A stretch of 64,000 bases of DNA from contig CM048591.1 in assembly GCA_026413225.1 (NCBI GenBank), positions 35,495,803-35,559,802 of the forward strand, given 5' to 3'. Below the pieces are notes generated by a model. It was not told the DNA's origin, searched no databases, and saw nothing but the letters and a program-made list of their open reading frames with translations. Shown piece by piece: positions 38,401 to 51,130 of the stretch (its first letter is position 1; each line of letters begins with the position of its first letter). The stretch comes from Otis tarda. Lineage: Eukaryota > Chordata > Aves > Otidiformes > Otididae. The position numbers were made by a program, and so were the translations under genes.

Positions 38401-39295
38401 TTTTTCTGTTTCCTCTTGATATTGGCTAGGAAAGGGGAATAAAAAGATAGAGCCAGATAATCTCTTTCCAGTGGAAAGAATGGAAGACAGGAAGGGGACA
38501 TGTTTGGACATAAGTACAATGTTGCATAGCTTTATAGCCCCCAAGGGAGCAGATATTTCTACTGAAAAAAAAAAAAAAACCCAAAAAAAACCCCCAGCTT
38601 CTTAGAAATCCTAATGACAAAGTTACCCTGGTTTTAGAAGCTTCTATTTCCCACATCAAAAACTAACAAATAAATGGAGTAGTAACAGAGGCTCCTGAGG
38701 GAGGTGAGTAAACTGAGACCCCCAATGAGCAGTATCCATACCATTCAGGGAGAAGTAAAGATCATCCAGTTTAGTGTGCCAAAGTGTTTATAGCTTACAT
38801 CCCAAGTTTCTCCTTTGCACTCTGCTGAGGCTTTTGCCAAATCCCTGCATACATTAAAAATACTAACCACACTCTGTACTTTCTTGACAGACTGCATATC
38901 AGTGGAGAATACAAATTCAGCCTGGATACTGAGTTTCTCTAGCGCATAAAACAGTCGAATACAAGGATGACCAGTAGTGATTAAGCTATGGTACTACACA
39001 GAAGTTCCTCCATGTGAATTGAATTAATTGATTTATTAGTAGCAAAATAGCCAGGTGGGTCAGGCTAATTAAGACTATGATTGCTAATTGCCAGCACTGG
39101 GGACAGTATGAGTGGTTGCAGAGGCAATAGATGCAGTCTGTTAGTAACAGCTCTATAAACTGCTAGATGGTTAACACTGGGGGAAAAGAATAGGGGAGAA
39201 CAAGTTGCTGAGGATGGAAGTGTAACTCATTGTAGGCTCCATTCAGATGAGGCGAAAGCAACCAGTCCTATAGAGAACTTCCATCATTCCTCAGG
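32440..39295. other. AT-rich non-coding DNA
   Basis: No gene seen. Minor features are a (TGG)n(TTA)n stretch at 34,272-34,303, A-runs around 38,564-38,590 and a GAATGCT/AGCATTC hairpin near 36,757. The 37.0-37.5 kb part is purine-rich without recognisable content. Confidence 0.5.
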
Positions 39296-39304
39296 GATGT
39301 AGTC

Positions 39305-39550
39305 TAGTGGTCTCCAAAGTGAGGTGTGCACAAGATAATCCACTGGGGTGCAAGAATAAAATATTTTTTTTTTTACTGTTAATAAATAAATAACATTTTA
39401 AAAAGTATTTAATTTGTCTTTATCTCATCCATTTGTAATTTCTATTCTTTTAATATTTTATAATGTACATAATATATTAGTATAGTAGTACATGCCTACA
39501 ATTTCTAAATTGCATAGCGGTGCATGACCAAAAAAGTTTGGAGTCCACTG
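39305..39550. mobile_element. Short non-autonomous hAT-type DNA transposon
   Basis: The element is about 246 bp and AT-rich inside. Its ends form imperfect inverted repeats: the left end reads TAGTGGTCTCCAAAG and the right end, reverse complemented, reads CAGTGGACTCCAAACTTTTT. CAGTGGT-type ends with an AT-rich core are typical of the hAT/Charlie group, and the left end resembles a Charlie-like family I recall from birds. A perfect 7-bp direct repeat GTCTAGT occurs at 39,302-39,308 and 39,551-39,557. The left copy overlaps the inverted repeat, so the exact target duplication (8 bp expected for hAT) is uncertain. There is no transposase frame. Confidence 0.65.
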
Positions 39551-39559
39551 GTCTAGTTT

Positions 39560-42500
39560 GAAGTTCAGAATACCTTCCCTTTAGGTTTCCAGTTTTCTGT
39601 GTGTTTCAGTCTCTCTGGTATACTGGATAATGTCAGGTAGTTTGTCTGCCAGGTGTGTTTTAAAGAAAAAAGTAACACAGTGATTGTTGGTGTTTGTAGA
39701 ACATAAAATGTAAACTTGATCACATGCATTTAAAACTGAATGTTTCTCTATAATGCTTCATAAACTATACAATATGACTGTAGTGCCAAATGGGAACCAA
39801 ATAATTGTTATTTTCAGATTGTTTGACTAAAAATATTCTGTGGAGAAGGTGCTGGCTGGCACTGTATGGTCTAAATTTGGAAAATCTATTTTAATAAGTC
39901 TATATGACTATAGCTGTATTAAGCCTAAAAAAATCCCAGAGAGTACGCATATTGTAGAAGGCTGAGGTTTTAAAACCTTAGATTTTCTAGATCAAAGAAG
40001 TAAAAACCCCCACAACGTATTTCTATCTGTGGAATTGCTATGGAAGATGTTTTAAAGCAATATCAACCATGTGATTTTTGAAGCATTTCTTGTTCTGTAC
40101 AAATCTAATTTGTGCTAAATTAATTTCAAAAAAGATATGTCAATTTTATACTGAACATTAGGTTCCCCATACTTTTTCCTTTATCGAGCACTACATACTT
40201 CTGAATGTTCCTGTTCTTAATAGCCCTCTCTTTTTTTTTCTCACTAGTAAACAAAGCAGAAAATTTACTCCATCAAAACAAGATTCTTATTCCTTTCAGT
40301 TTGCCTGCCAAAATTGATAACCTCCTTGGATACTGACACAGGTGTTTTAGAGTGAACCAGTTTCTAAAATTTACTCTGTGTTGATAGTGACACTCAGAAG
40401 AGCAGTGGTATCATCTTCTGTTCTCTATTCTCCATAGCTTGACTGAAGGACTGTAAAAATAAAGGTTTTCAATAAATATTTTAGCTTGTTCTAAAATAAA
40501 CTTCTGCATGTGTGATTTTTTTATCTTTTACCATAGGTTAAAAGGCAAAAGTGAAATGTCACATTGTATTAAAGATATTCAGATTAATAATCAATTCTAA
40601 TGAATAACGATATTTGCAGCATTGCTAACACGAATGTAATTCAATCACAACTACAAATCATTTTGTCTTGTCACTTTTTGCCAACACATGTGGCAAGCTT
40701 GTGGGAGCAATGTTTATTTACCATACTGGTTATATCTGTTTAGTTGCAGTTTTTCTAATTCATTTGTTTCAGTTCACTTAGCTGGTATTGGATCTTTTTT
40801 CTATAGTGCCACCACCTCATTTAATTTTCTTAGGGGGAGAAACTCTGATCCTGAAGAAGCTACTGGGATCAGAATTTCCACAGGGGACTTTCTGATGCTT
40901 TATATTTTCTTTACCATCACATGCTTTCACTAGTGAATTATAGTTATTTGCTTATAGAAACATTATGTGGTAAATAATAAACATTTTAAGGATTATTTAT
41001 TTTCAGAGAGATTAACAATATATGGCAATTCTGTGGGATTCCCTCTTCCTTAGCTTCAGTCTAGTCTTTATTCTACTGAGCATCGAATGTTAGGCAAGTT
41101 TTTTTCAAGGAAGTAGCTGTAGGACTTTTAAGTGCATTATTTCACTAAGCAAAGTAAATGAAATTTATTATCTATATGTATACACTTTCTATCTCAAAAC
41201 ATTTATTGTTATCTAATTTTTGGATCTTGTTTTGATAGATTGCTGCCAAAGGATTTATGTACAGTCCTTCCTGAGATCTCGCCTATATGTCATTATGTTC
41301 ATGTGTGTATGCTGCCACACAAGTTGTCAAAGATGCCACATTTTTTTCCTTTTCTTTCTATCTGACACATCCCTGGCATTTGTTTCTAGTTCTGTTTTTT
41401 GAAATGTTTGAAATTGGCTGAATTAGATGTCTTTTTAAAGCTACTTTCGTATTTGTTCCTTACATGATTGATATTATGCAGTAATTTTTACCCTTTGGGT
41501 ACCAAAAATAGAAGAATATAAATGTCACTTTCTAACTTCCTGTCAAGAGCTTGTGGGTTTCTCTTAACTTTTCGCTTTAGAATATGTTAGTTAGCTATTT
41601 AGGTTTAGATACTTTTATAGGGACAGATTGACAGTAATATCCTTGCTTTGTAGCTCAGAAACATTCATAGTCTGTAGCCTGAACTGTCTGCTGTTAAGCT
41701 GAGAGAGTGTTGTATACTTTAGGTGCTGTGTAGGTATGATGTGCACAGCCTTGAGATATATACCTATATATGGTCCAGCTTGTGGAAAATGCTAAAATAA
41801 GCATTCTTACTTGTGCTTTTGTCTCACACAACATTGCTTAAGTAGTTGTGTGGGCAACACACTCAGTTTTACTGTTCTTGCAAGAATACATTTTTGACTT
41901 GCAAAACAGTACTGCAACACAGAACATCTACTTTCTGGGTCTGCTGTCTAACTGTGTGCCTGCAGTTCACCTCCTGAGGTCTTACACTGCTGACCTATGG
42001 CCTGACAACTCGAATTTATTTCAGGCTTTTTTATATCTCTTTCCTTCAGCTGCTACACTCCTCAAAGATGGAACCGAGTGTTGTCTGTGGAGGAACAAGA
42101 TGTATCAGGTACTTCAGGTTTTAGATGAGAGCTCAGAACTCACTGGTTCCCTTTGGCTTAAGCTGATTAATTGAGCTCTGCCATTATCTGTGAAACGTCT
42201 TGGCAGACCCATCTGAAAGGTGTTATTTAAGTGGAATGTGTATTGTATATATATGTTAACTGTATCAGAGTTTTTTTCTGTAGAGACAAATGTATTGGTT
42301 TTTAATTGTTATTTTTAATGGATCAGAGTAAAATACTGTTCTGTTTTATTTTATCTCTGTCCCCTGGTGGGCTTTCTTTTCTTCTTTCTTTCCAACTGTG
42401 TGACAGTTTCCTCTTTAGACTTTTAATTATGTCTCCAAGGACCTCCTGTATTAGCAATGGTGGTGGCAGTTTACCATTCTGAGAGCTAACCCATCTAGTT

Positions 42501-45500
42501 ACTCCCAGGCTATAGCAAGTTTTACAAAGATGATTGTTGTATATTTTTAAATTCCAGTGGAGTTTGGGGGTTTATTTGAATAATGAAATGGCTGAAATGG
42601 CCAAACCATTCTTACATCTGGCTACAGAAGAAACTGCCACACTTATGATTCTGTTATCATGGTCTATTCAAGTCATGGATTAGAGCTGAATATGAACATC
42701 AGAGCAGTTATTTCACAACAACTGCTAATGGCATTGTCCTTGTGAGGTGATCTGATCACATCCCTCTGTTTTTTGAACCTCTGCAATAGTACTTGAATAG
42801 CTCTTAACATCAGACACTTTAGATGCCTCTTTTCCTCCTCCTTAGGATTGTTACAAATAATACTGCATTAACTACACTGTATATTCCTGCTTTCCATTTG
42901 TTTTATCACTCTTTCTTATTGCATCTTTAAGGATCTTTTCATACTACTGTAAGAAAAAAAATACAAGTTGCACATTTTCCTTTTAATTTAAAAATATTTC
43001 CCAAAAACCTATTTCCCCCAAAGTGCAGACTGAAAAAGAGTCAGACATTCCTCAGGACTGCCACACATCATATTTGTAGGAGGATTATAGCAGAGGTGGT
43101 GTTAGTCATGCAACATCTAAAAAATCAGAATTAAATATAGAACTAATAAGGTAGCTTTAGGAACCTAAAAGTAACCCTATTATCTCACTATCAAAACATG
43201 TCCTTAATTTCTTATTTTCCCAGTTCTTCTCACCTCTCCCTTGTAATCAGAACATCAGGTCTAATACAGGGCAGTTTTTAAGGAATTTGAGGCTAGTACT
43301 GGCTTTTCAAGGTTGTTATGAAAAAGCATACTGTACACATGTATAAACACACAGACTTAGTGAAATGCTTTTATTTATAAGTTGCATCTGGAATGCTAAG
43401 TCCTTTTAAAAAAAAAAAAAAAGATTCAGTCTGAACAAACTGAAAACAAGGGTAGTCCAACCCAAGACAAACAGTTCTTACACCCATGTAGTTGCGGTGA
43501 AAGAGAAGACCCCCCTCTTCTGGCATGAGCTGGAGTAGCTCTCAGCAGAAGACTTACTAAAATATGTTCAAAATCATGTTTTGATCACAAATAGGAATAC
43601 ACCTAGGATTAATATCTGTATAACAAATATTTCTTCCTCCATTGTATCCTCTGAAGTTTTCTCACTCCACGCTTACACAGAAAACCTAGTCCTCCACACC
43701 AGCTCTCTGAATGCGTAGTAAAAGTGTTCTAGCTTCTTTGCCAGAGATCAAACATGGAGTGTGTCACAGTCAGATTCTTTTTGCATAGTTGTTTTCTGGT
43801 TCAGGGCAAAATGTATGAAGAATTCTCTACTCCAAGCACAGTGAACTGAGCACCGATATTAAAAATATGCCCTGTAGTCTTGATGACTGTAGAAGGCAAA
43901 GCCTTTCGACAGACAAATTCTCTTTGTTCAGGCAGAATTATTTGCTGCATTCTTCCCTGAAGGTGATGAGCAGTTCCAACTGGTGAGAAAAGACTGTTGC
44001 TAAAGATGTTCAAAAATCCTTCTGTATCCAGAATTTCAATTGTTCCTGTAAATTCAAGTTTTTTTTCTATGATAAATACGGCAGTGAGAATTCTGTCCCA
44101 ATCAGACTTCAAACCAGAACACCGTATGTGTATTTATCATTATGTCTTTTGCTGCCAGAAATAAAGAAGATGCATTTATAATGTTTCATTTTGTTTGTTT
44201 TTAAATTTTGCATTACCTTTTCTTTTTACTAGCCTTTACAGTTCATGAGTTAATGGTAGATAAATGGAATTCTTCCCTATTAGATCATATATTTCACTCT
44301 TTGTAAAGGCAAGATAGACTAGCTTTCCCTACACCCTTACAGTTAAGAAAAAAATAAAGCAGTGAGAGACATTCACATTCCTTCTTTCTTGCCAAAGGAG
44401 CAGCTGGTTTGCTTTGGTTTTAAAAACTGAAGTAATAGATGGAGAGAAATGTAATGCTGTTTAGTGTAATTCATTTGTAAGGTAGAATATTCCCTGCAAA
44501 ATGGGAGGAGTTTTAAAGACCAACGCTGTATAGTTGTCTTATTTCTATGCAGTAATATACAAAATAATATATTTTTTTTCAACACACACATAAGGTATAA
44601 ACTCAAGCATTGTTAGTCTGGTAAGTGCTGGAAATAGAATGGCAGCCATTATGATAGGTACTGAACTGGTATAGCAATTTATCTTAGAAAGAACAGAAAA
44701 GATTTTATTTTCCAGTATTTTTCTCCTGTATTTCAACCACATTGCAGATCATTTAAATATTTTTTTTGTACTTTAAAAGTCCAGATTACTATGGAAAACC
44801 TAAGTAAAATGAAATTACAAGTTTCTATTTTTCTGTACTCAGTGTTTTTACTGTTTTTATTGCTATTATTCATGTCCAAATATTAACTAATCTTTTTTAA
44901 ACTTTTTTTGTGTGTGTGTGAAATCTGAACAAAGTATGGAAAAATATCTTAAACATCATCTTTACAACATTTCCCTAGATTTTTGTTACAGCTTGCTCAG
45001 ACTGTGCAGTACAGTTTTTTGTCTGTCTGTTTGTTTGTTTGTTTCTTGGAGCAGTTTTCAACTAGTACTGTAGAACAGGAATTTGCTCTGGAGTTGGTAT
45101 ACTAATGGGTAAGAAGAGACCTTTCTTGTCTTCTAAATTATTTTGCCTTCAAAGATCTTTACTGAATTTATCCACTATGTCCCAAATAAACTGTGTTTAT
45201 GAACCACCCAGAAAGATGAGATCAAATTTTGAGACTAAATGGCTGGTGTATCAGCCAAACTCTCTTTAAGTCTTCAGTTAGGAATGTTTAACAGTTGCTG
45301 TTGAACTACAGTAAAATTAAGGAAGTAACGATTTTGGTAGGGGTAGGAGGTTTCTTGGGGTAGAACAGTAAGATTGGAAAGAAATCAGCTATCTATTTCT
45401 AATTATTTCAAAGCATGCTTTAGTTAAGAAGAGTCTTTGCCCTGGGGAAGCCCATGAAGGACAGACATACAGTGTGGAGTCTAAGAAAGCTGATAATATT

Positions 45501-46330
45501 GCATTAATTATTATTCTATTCTGAAACTGTAACTGGGAGAAAAGAACCTTGATCAGCAAAAATCTTAAAACTTCCTGTTAGAGAATAGCAGATCAGTGAT
45601 TTATTGTGTCTATAGTTTATGCATCTTCATCTTCTTGAAGGTTTATATGAAGAATACATTGTATTTCTAGCCGCAATATTTCATTAACTGTTTCTCAAGC
45701 CTTTTTGAAACCATTATGAATGTATATAATGACTTTCTGCTTGCTTATCTAATGCTAGGTCAGTTCTCCATCTCTCAATGAAATGTCATGCTGGAAGCTT
45801 TTTGTGAACAATTGTCAGCAGGTGGGTTACAGTGGGAGAGAAGAAGGGTTTTATCTCCTATGAAAGTGAGGCTCAGCCTGTTTCTATGCTGCTAACCAGA
45901 GTTTTAAAAGGTTTGGAATCTATATTCCATTTTACTGGTGACTTTAAGTGACTTTAAAGCCGCTAACATACAGCTAAGTTTTTAAAGGTCTTCTGGCATC
46001 TGTTTTCCAAGGATTTCAATGGTTGTCCAGCATCAAAACACTTTTTAAAATTTGTCCTTACTGTGTCTTTAGCTTACTAAGCCTTTAACTTACAATTTGT
46101 GAACATCCTGCCCGGACAGGTGTGTCAGGAGACCGTATTTTGTATATGTAGTAGTATCTTACAATAGTAATATAGACGTTAGACTCTATGATGCTCAGTT
46201 TTACTAAAAAGGGAATTAGTAGTAATTAAAACAGACTGAAGTTCTCTCAAAACTATGAAAATCAATTTCTTCAGGACTATGAAGACTCTAGAATGGTTTT
46301 ATTCAAGATAATTGATTCACTGGTATTCAC
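39560..46330. other. AT-rich non-coding DNA
   Basis: No supported gene. A minus-strand frame at 43,801-44,112 (103 codons) has a protein-like composition and is discussed as a finding, but it lacks a clear in-frame splice acceptor. A16 lies at 43,408-43,423. A (TCTG)n(TTTG)n run lies at 45,020-45,044. Two CTCF-like motifs with one mismatch lie at 42.36 and 43.51 kb. Confidence 0.45.
45020..45044. repeat. (GTCT)n(GTTT)n microsatellite
   Basis: Two to three GTCT units followed by four GTTT units. Confidence 0.8.
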
Positions 46331-46344
46331 ACACTTGTAGCACT

Positions 46345-46915
46345 TGTGCACTTGTAGCAAAGAAGGCAAATAGCAGCCTGGGCTGCATTAGGAGGACTGT
46401 TACCAGCAGGTCAAGGGAGGTGATCCATCCCCTCTGCTCAGCACTGGTGAGACCACACCTGGAGTGCTGTGTCCAGCACTGGGCTTCCCATACAAGAGAG
46501 ACATGGACATACATCATACAAAGATGACAAAGGGACTGGAAAAGTTGAGAGAACTGGCACTGTTCAGCCTAGAGAAGAGAAGGTTCGGGGGAGAATCTCA
46601 TCAGCGTGTACAATTATCTGAAGGGAGGATGGAAAGAAGACAGAGCCAGGCTCTTTCCAGTGGTGCCCAACGACAGGACCGGAGGCAATGGGCGCAAACT
46701 GAAACACAGGAAGTTCCCTCTGAACATCGGGAAACACTTTTTTCTGTGAGGGTGACCAAGCACAGGCACAGGTTGCGGAGTCTCCATTCTTGAAGATATT
46801 CAAAAGCCGTCTGTATACGGTCCTGGGCAACTGGCTCTACAGGATCATTTAGACCAGATGACCTCCAGAGGTCCCTGACAACCTCAACTATTCTGTGATT
46901 CTGTGATTCTTAGCT
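46345..46915 (+). mobile_element. CR1 LINE, 5'-truncated 3' end
   Basis: The end of the CR1 reverse-transcriptase frame is readable: [31 protein letters not shown] and [11 protein letters not shown]. The 3' untranslated region follows, and the element closes with the CR1 tail ATTCTGTGATTCTGTGATTCT at 46,890-46,911. Compared with the sister copy at 55.4 kb, an 18-bp segment is missing after GGGACTGGA. The element is broken by frameshifts and 5' truncated, as most CR1 copies are, and there is no target duplication. It is dead. Confidence 0.9.
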
Positions 46916-46919
46916 ATTA

Positions 46920-48118
46920 TCCCTGATAAAGAGACTTTTTGTGCAAACTGTACTGGTTATAATACTTTCTGAAGATTTTAAAGAATTTCACACCTAAATT
47001 TCTATATAATAGCAAATAACATAGGGATTGTGATTTGATTATATGGTGCACAAATGCAGAAAAGAAGTTATCCTAGGTGGTAACCTCAAAGACTTTGGTA
47101 TTTCATGGGATTTGTGGTATGGAAGGAGGTTTAACTGTATATAAACTGTATACTAAGTTCTGAAGAGGACTTACTTCTTTAAATTTAAAGGGGCTCTTTC
47201 TTAAAATAACCTTTTCCTCCTTTCCTCCCCAGACTTCTTCACAGTTTTGGAAGCAGAGTTAACAGAACTAACCCGGTCAGTAAAACATTAGCTTTGAGAA
47301 TATTTCTTACTAGGAGGTAGAGAAGTAAATACATTGATTGCTGTTGCTGCTTTATTACACAGAACTTTATGTTAAACCATATTAACATTAACTTAATGTT
47401 AAACCATATAAAATAATCTTTTTTTTTTTAACCTTTATGTTACTTGTGATTAAATGAACATCTGGTAAAATATGTGAACAAACAAAATATCTACAAGTAA
47501 ATACAAATATCAAAAACTTACTTGAATGAAAGCAAATCTTCACACATACCTTGTATTTGACAGGCTGACAGACTAGAAAACATTTAAAATTGAAGCTGTG
47601 TATAAAACTTCTACATGTAGTTACTAGACAAAGGCTTTCTAATCAATGTAATGCCCTTTAGGAACGGTTCATCTTCTCTGAGGGCTGTTATTTGAAAAAT
47701 CAGTATCTACTGCTCATGTTTTAGGTTCCTAAAGAAGCAATTGCTACTAAGAGATGGAAAAGTTACCTCACAACAGCTGTAAACTTTCCATCTCAGCAGG
47801 CACTGATTACATGGAGAAGATAAAAAAAAAACCACTTTTGAAACCTAAGTATTCAAGTGTTATTGTTAATTCTCTGTCCTTCATTTAATCTTATTATTTA
47901 TCTTACATATAAATATATATATTATAAAATATAATATTTTATTATATATTATAAATATATATATTTATATTACTTATTTGTAAGAAGAAAATACATTTTC
48001 AGTGCTGGTATACAAGCATATTTAAAAAGGTACTATACAGAGAAAATAATTAAACCTTCAGCTAGCCACGTTGTAGCTTTGTTGAGGGTCTAACACTTTA
48101 CTGTCAGCATTTTTTATT
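46920..48118. other. AT-rich DNA between CR1 and LTR
   Basis: No gene. It includes the long AT palindromic tract at 47,905-47,972 and T9-10 runs. Confidence 0.5.
47905..47972. repeat. Pure AT tract with internal palindromes
   Basis: Nearly 70 bp of A and T only, with a perfect ATAAAATA/TATTTTAT pair at its centre and further imperfect complementarity outward. It is liable to cruciform extrusion and to assembly or replication slippage. It lies 150 bp left of the first LTR. Confidence 0.75.
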
Positions 48119-48123
48119 TAAGT

Positions 48124-49277
48124 TGTTGTCATGGTTTTGTTAGTGGAGGGGGGGGCCTAAGGTGGTAGCTTCTGCAGGAAACTGCTAGAAGTTGCTCCCC
48201 TTTGTTCAGTGGACTTGGCCAGGCCTAGGGCGGACCTGCTGCTGGCCAAGGTCGAGCCGATTGGTAGCAGAATGTTCCATGATAACGCCTCTGCGATAAG
48301 GTATTTAAGAAGGGGAAAACAGAAAAAAAAAAAAAAGAAGAGAAGATGTGAAGAAGCTGAGCGGGGGCAGAGGCGCAGAGGGGGAGGCGCAGGCCTCATG
48401 GGCCTTGCAGGCCAGGCCTCACCCTCTGGCCTCTCGCCAGGCAGCCGACTGGGCCCGACTCGGTCCAGCCCGGCTGCAAGAAGTGGAAAGGAGATGAGAA
48501 GTGAATAAGATGTGAAAAAAGATCCTGAGAGACATCTGCCAGCCTGTTGTGAGGAACGGCTGCAGACGCCAAGGTCAGTGAAGAAGGAGGGGGAGGAGTA
48601 ATGCGGCTCCTGGCCAAGATTCCCCTGCAGCCTGTGGTGACGACCATGGTGGAGCAGGTTGTCCCCCTGCAGCCCATGGAGGTCCACGGAGGAGCAGAGA
48701 TCCACCTGGAGCCTGTGAAGAACCCCGTACTGGGGGAGGTGGATGCCTGAAGGCGGCTGTGGCCCGTGGAGGGCCCGCTGGGACAGCCGTTCTGGAGAGA
48801 CTGTACTCCGTGGAAGAGATGACCCATGCCGGAGCAGTTTCACGAAGGACCGTGGCCCGTGGGAGGGACCCCACGATGGAGCAGGGGAGGAATGTGAGGA
48901 GTTCTTCCCCCAGCTATGAAGCAGCAGTGTAAAACAACGTATGATGAACTGACTGCAACCCCCATTCCCTCTTCCCCCCTGTGCCGCTCAGAGGGGGGAA
49001 GGTAGTAGAGATAATGTTAAGCTTGGGAAGAGGGAGGGGTGGAGGGAGGTTATCTTGTTCTCTGTCTCATTATCCTGCTGTTTGTAGTAATAAATGAATA
49101 GTTTTCCCCAAGTCGAGTCTGTTTTGCCCGTGACGGTAACTTTAAGGATTTCTCCCTGTCCTTATCTCAAACCTCGAGCTGTTTTTCCTTATATTTTCTC
49201 TCCCTGTTCTCTCGGAAGGTGGGGGAAGTGAGAGAGAGACTGCGTAGTCTGGTCCTGATCAGGGCTGAACTACGACA
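48124..49277 (+). mobile_element. ERVL-like solo LTR, copy 1 (donor of the shared tract)
   Basis: This is a GC-rich block of about 1.15 kb starting TGTTGTCATGG (or TGTCATGG at 48,127) and ending CTACGACA, so TG...CA ends are present. Internal signals on the plus strand are a TATTTAAG box at 48,302, degenerate repeats of the 'CTGTGGCCCGTGG...GGAGCAG' type at 48,620-48,900, and AATAAA at 49,089-49,094 followed by a T-rich and GT-rich stretch. No retroviral internal region adjoins either side, so it is a solo LTR. The target duplication is imperfect: GTTGT on the left against GTTAT on the right if the LTR starts at 48,127. Layout and wording match the avian ERVL LTRs I know. The 228-codon antisense frame at 48,157-48,843 is a composition by-product. 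Confidence 0.8.
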
Positions 49278-49619
49278 GTTATACACATTCTTGGTGTAAC
49301 TAAGCAATGCAGTTAAATTATTACAGCCCTTGTCCCCTCAATTAGACTATTGTTACAGTGTTACAGCTCTTCTTTATTTGACAAGAATAGCCTTATCTAT
49401 ATAAGGCAAATTTGTATAGGTATCATGGATTCACGGAAGAGGGGTTTTTTTGCTAGGCAAAACTATTTCAGTTAAAGAGTCTTCTCCAAATGCAATAGTT
49501 TTCTTTAAAATTCTCATATTTAGAGTAGGCCTCTATTCAAGCTGGAATAACGCTACTCTGTTTCACGCTATTTATAGGGGATAGAAAAATGCAAAGACAA
49601 AGGACTCAGAAATATGAAG
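48986..49619 (+). repeat. 634-bp segment repeated identically at 57,284-57,917
   Basis: By eye every base agrees with 57,284-57,917 at a constant offset of 8,298 bp. The first 292 bp are LTR copy 1's 3' part. The last 342 bp (49,278-49,619) are non-LTR flank of copy 1. Upstream of the tract the two LTRs differ at roughly one base in ten. At this locus the flank runs on without interruption beyond 49,619, which marks it as the donor. Confidence 0.85.
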
Positions 49620-51125
49620 TTCCTTTTTTTTTTGCAGAGACCCTTCTGCTCTAATCTACTACATCCTGCTTCCTTTTGCTTTCATCTACTCCTACTCGTT
49701 CTGGTTTCAAGTTTTATTCATTCCCTTTTTATGCATGCCTCTAAACAGCTGTCTGTCTCTTCATCTGTAGACTTCCACCTTCTCTGCTGCTGCCTACCTA
49801 CCTTATAAACTCAGAAAGCAACTCCTTGGCATCTCTGACGGATGTCTTCTTCCAAAGTCTGCATATACCTCTCCAACCCTCTTTTGCTTCAGCTTGTTTT
49901 CTGTCTGGCTTCTGTTATGTTGTTTTCTTTTCATCTTCCTCGTAGTGGGTTCCACTTTGACCACTTCTCATTGTCTGGCTTATGCAGGGAGAAGCATTTG
50001 ACAGCATGGGACAGACATATAGCATTCAGCTTCAGTTTCTGGCTCTAGAAATGCAAAAGGAAAAGTGTTGCATGGCCCAAGACTTGAATATACTCTTTAT
50101 TGAGATGCTCATCAGGTCTGAAAAGTTAGTTGGTTAGTTAGACAGGTCTAACCTCAGTCTTCTTTAAGAAATCTCCACTGAGCATATGCCATTGTGGCTT
50201 CTTCTGAGAGCTTATAAATTGCCACTACTTGCAGAAAAAAAATTGATAGATTCTTTCTCTAAATCACATGTGACTAGAGCTCCTCAGCAGATAGGTAAGG
50301 AGAATTTTTTTGGGAGGTGGAGGTGGGGGCCAGGGCAGACGGAGATAACTTTCTATTATTTTTTCTCAGAAATTAGGTCTTCCCCAAAAAACCTAAATCT
50401 CCTAGTGAGAGATTCCTAAAACATTCTAAAAACCAAAGTTGTAGTATGTGCACATGTGTGTGTTTGTGGCCCGATAATGAACTTTTTCTTTTTTTTGCAG
50501 TGTGGTCTGGAGTGTGTGTTTCCTTTGCTTTGACTTACTGTGTACTGTGTAAATAAACATTTTAACTCTTTTAAAAAAATTGTTCTGAGAACTGGTTACA
50601 TTCTCACCTTTGTGACTGAACTTTATCTTCTTGAGGCTTAGATGCGGTGTGTTATTTGTAATGACAGGCTGTGCAGTATCAAAACCAAAGCAAAACAAAA
50701 TGAAACAGCTTAACTGTAATGACTGCAGTCAACTCTAATCACAGTAGAAAGCCACTCTGATCACAGAGCACCTGTGGGCAGGGTGTGCTCAGGCGACCGT
50801 CGGAGCAGCCTTGCACAGTCCTTTTGGAAGCACAAAGCCCTCATGGCACGGTAAGACAGGACGAGGAGCTGGAAGTAGTTAGCAAAGTTATATAGAAAGG
50901 ATATTAACACAGAGCAGCAATTTATTGCCATCACAGACTCAACAAAATGTCTTGGATTTGCTTTCTAAGAATCCCTCTACAGTATTTAAATTACTCTGAC
51001 TCGGAATCTCTCTCTTTTCCTTGGCAAACAGAATGAAAATTCATTCATATAAACTAAATAATGGTAGATATTTTGTATTTATTTAACGGGGACAAACTAC
51101 AAAGCATACTTTAAACAAACATAGA
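49620..51125. other. AT-rich non-coding DNA
   Basis: No gene. The part at 50,760-50,870 is somewhat richer in GC and CpG ('GGGCAGGGTGTGCTC...GCGACCGTCGGAGC') and could be the remnant of an LTR or other repeat that I cannot assign. Confidence 0.45.
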
Positions 51126-51130
51126 GAATG

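Noticed and set aside
48157-48843. 228-codon antisense frame in LTR 1, with a related 263-codon frame in LTR 2
   Set aside because: Opposite to the LTR's own signals, on repeat modules, with frame shifted between the copies. Composition explains it.
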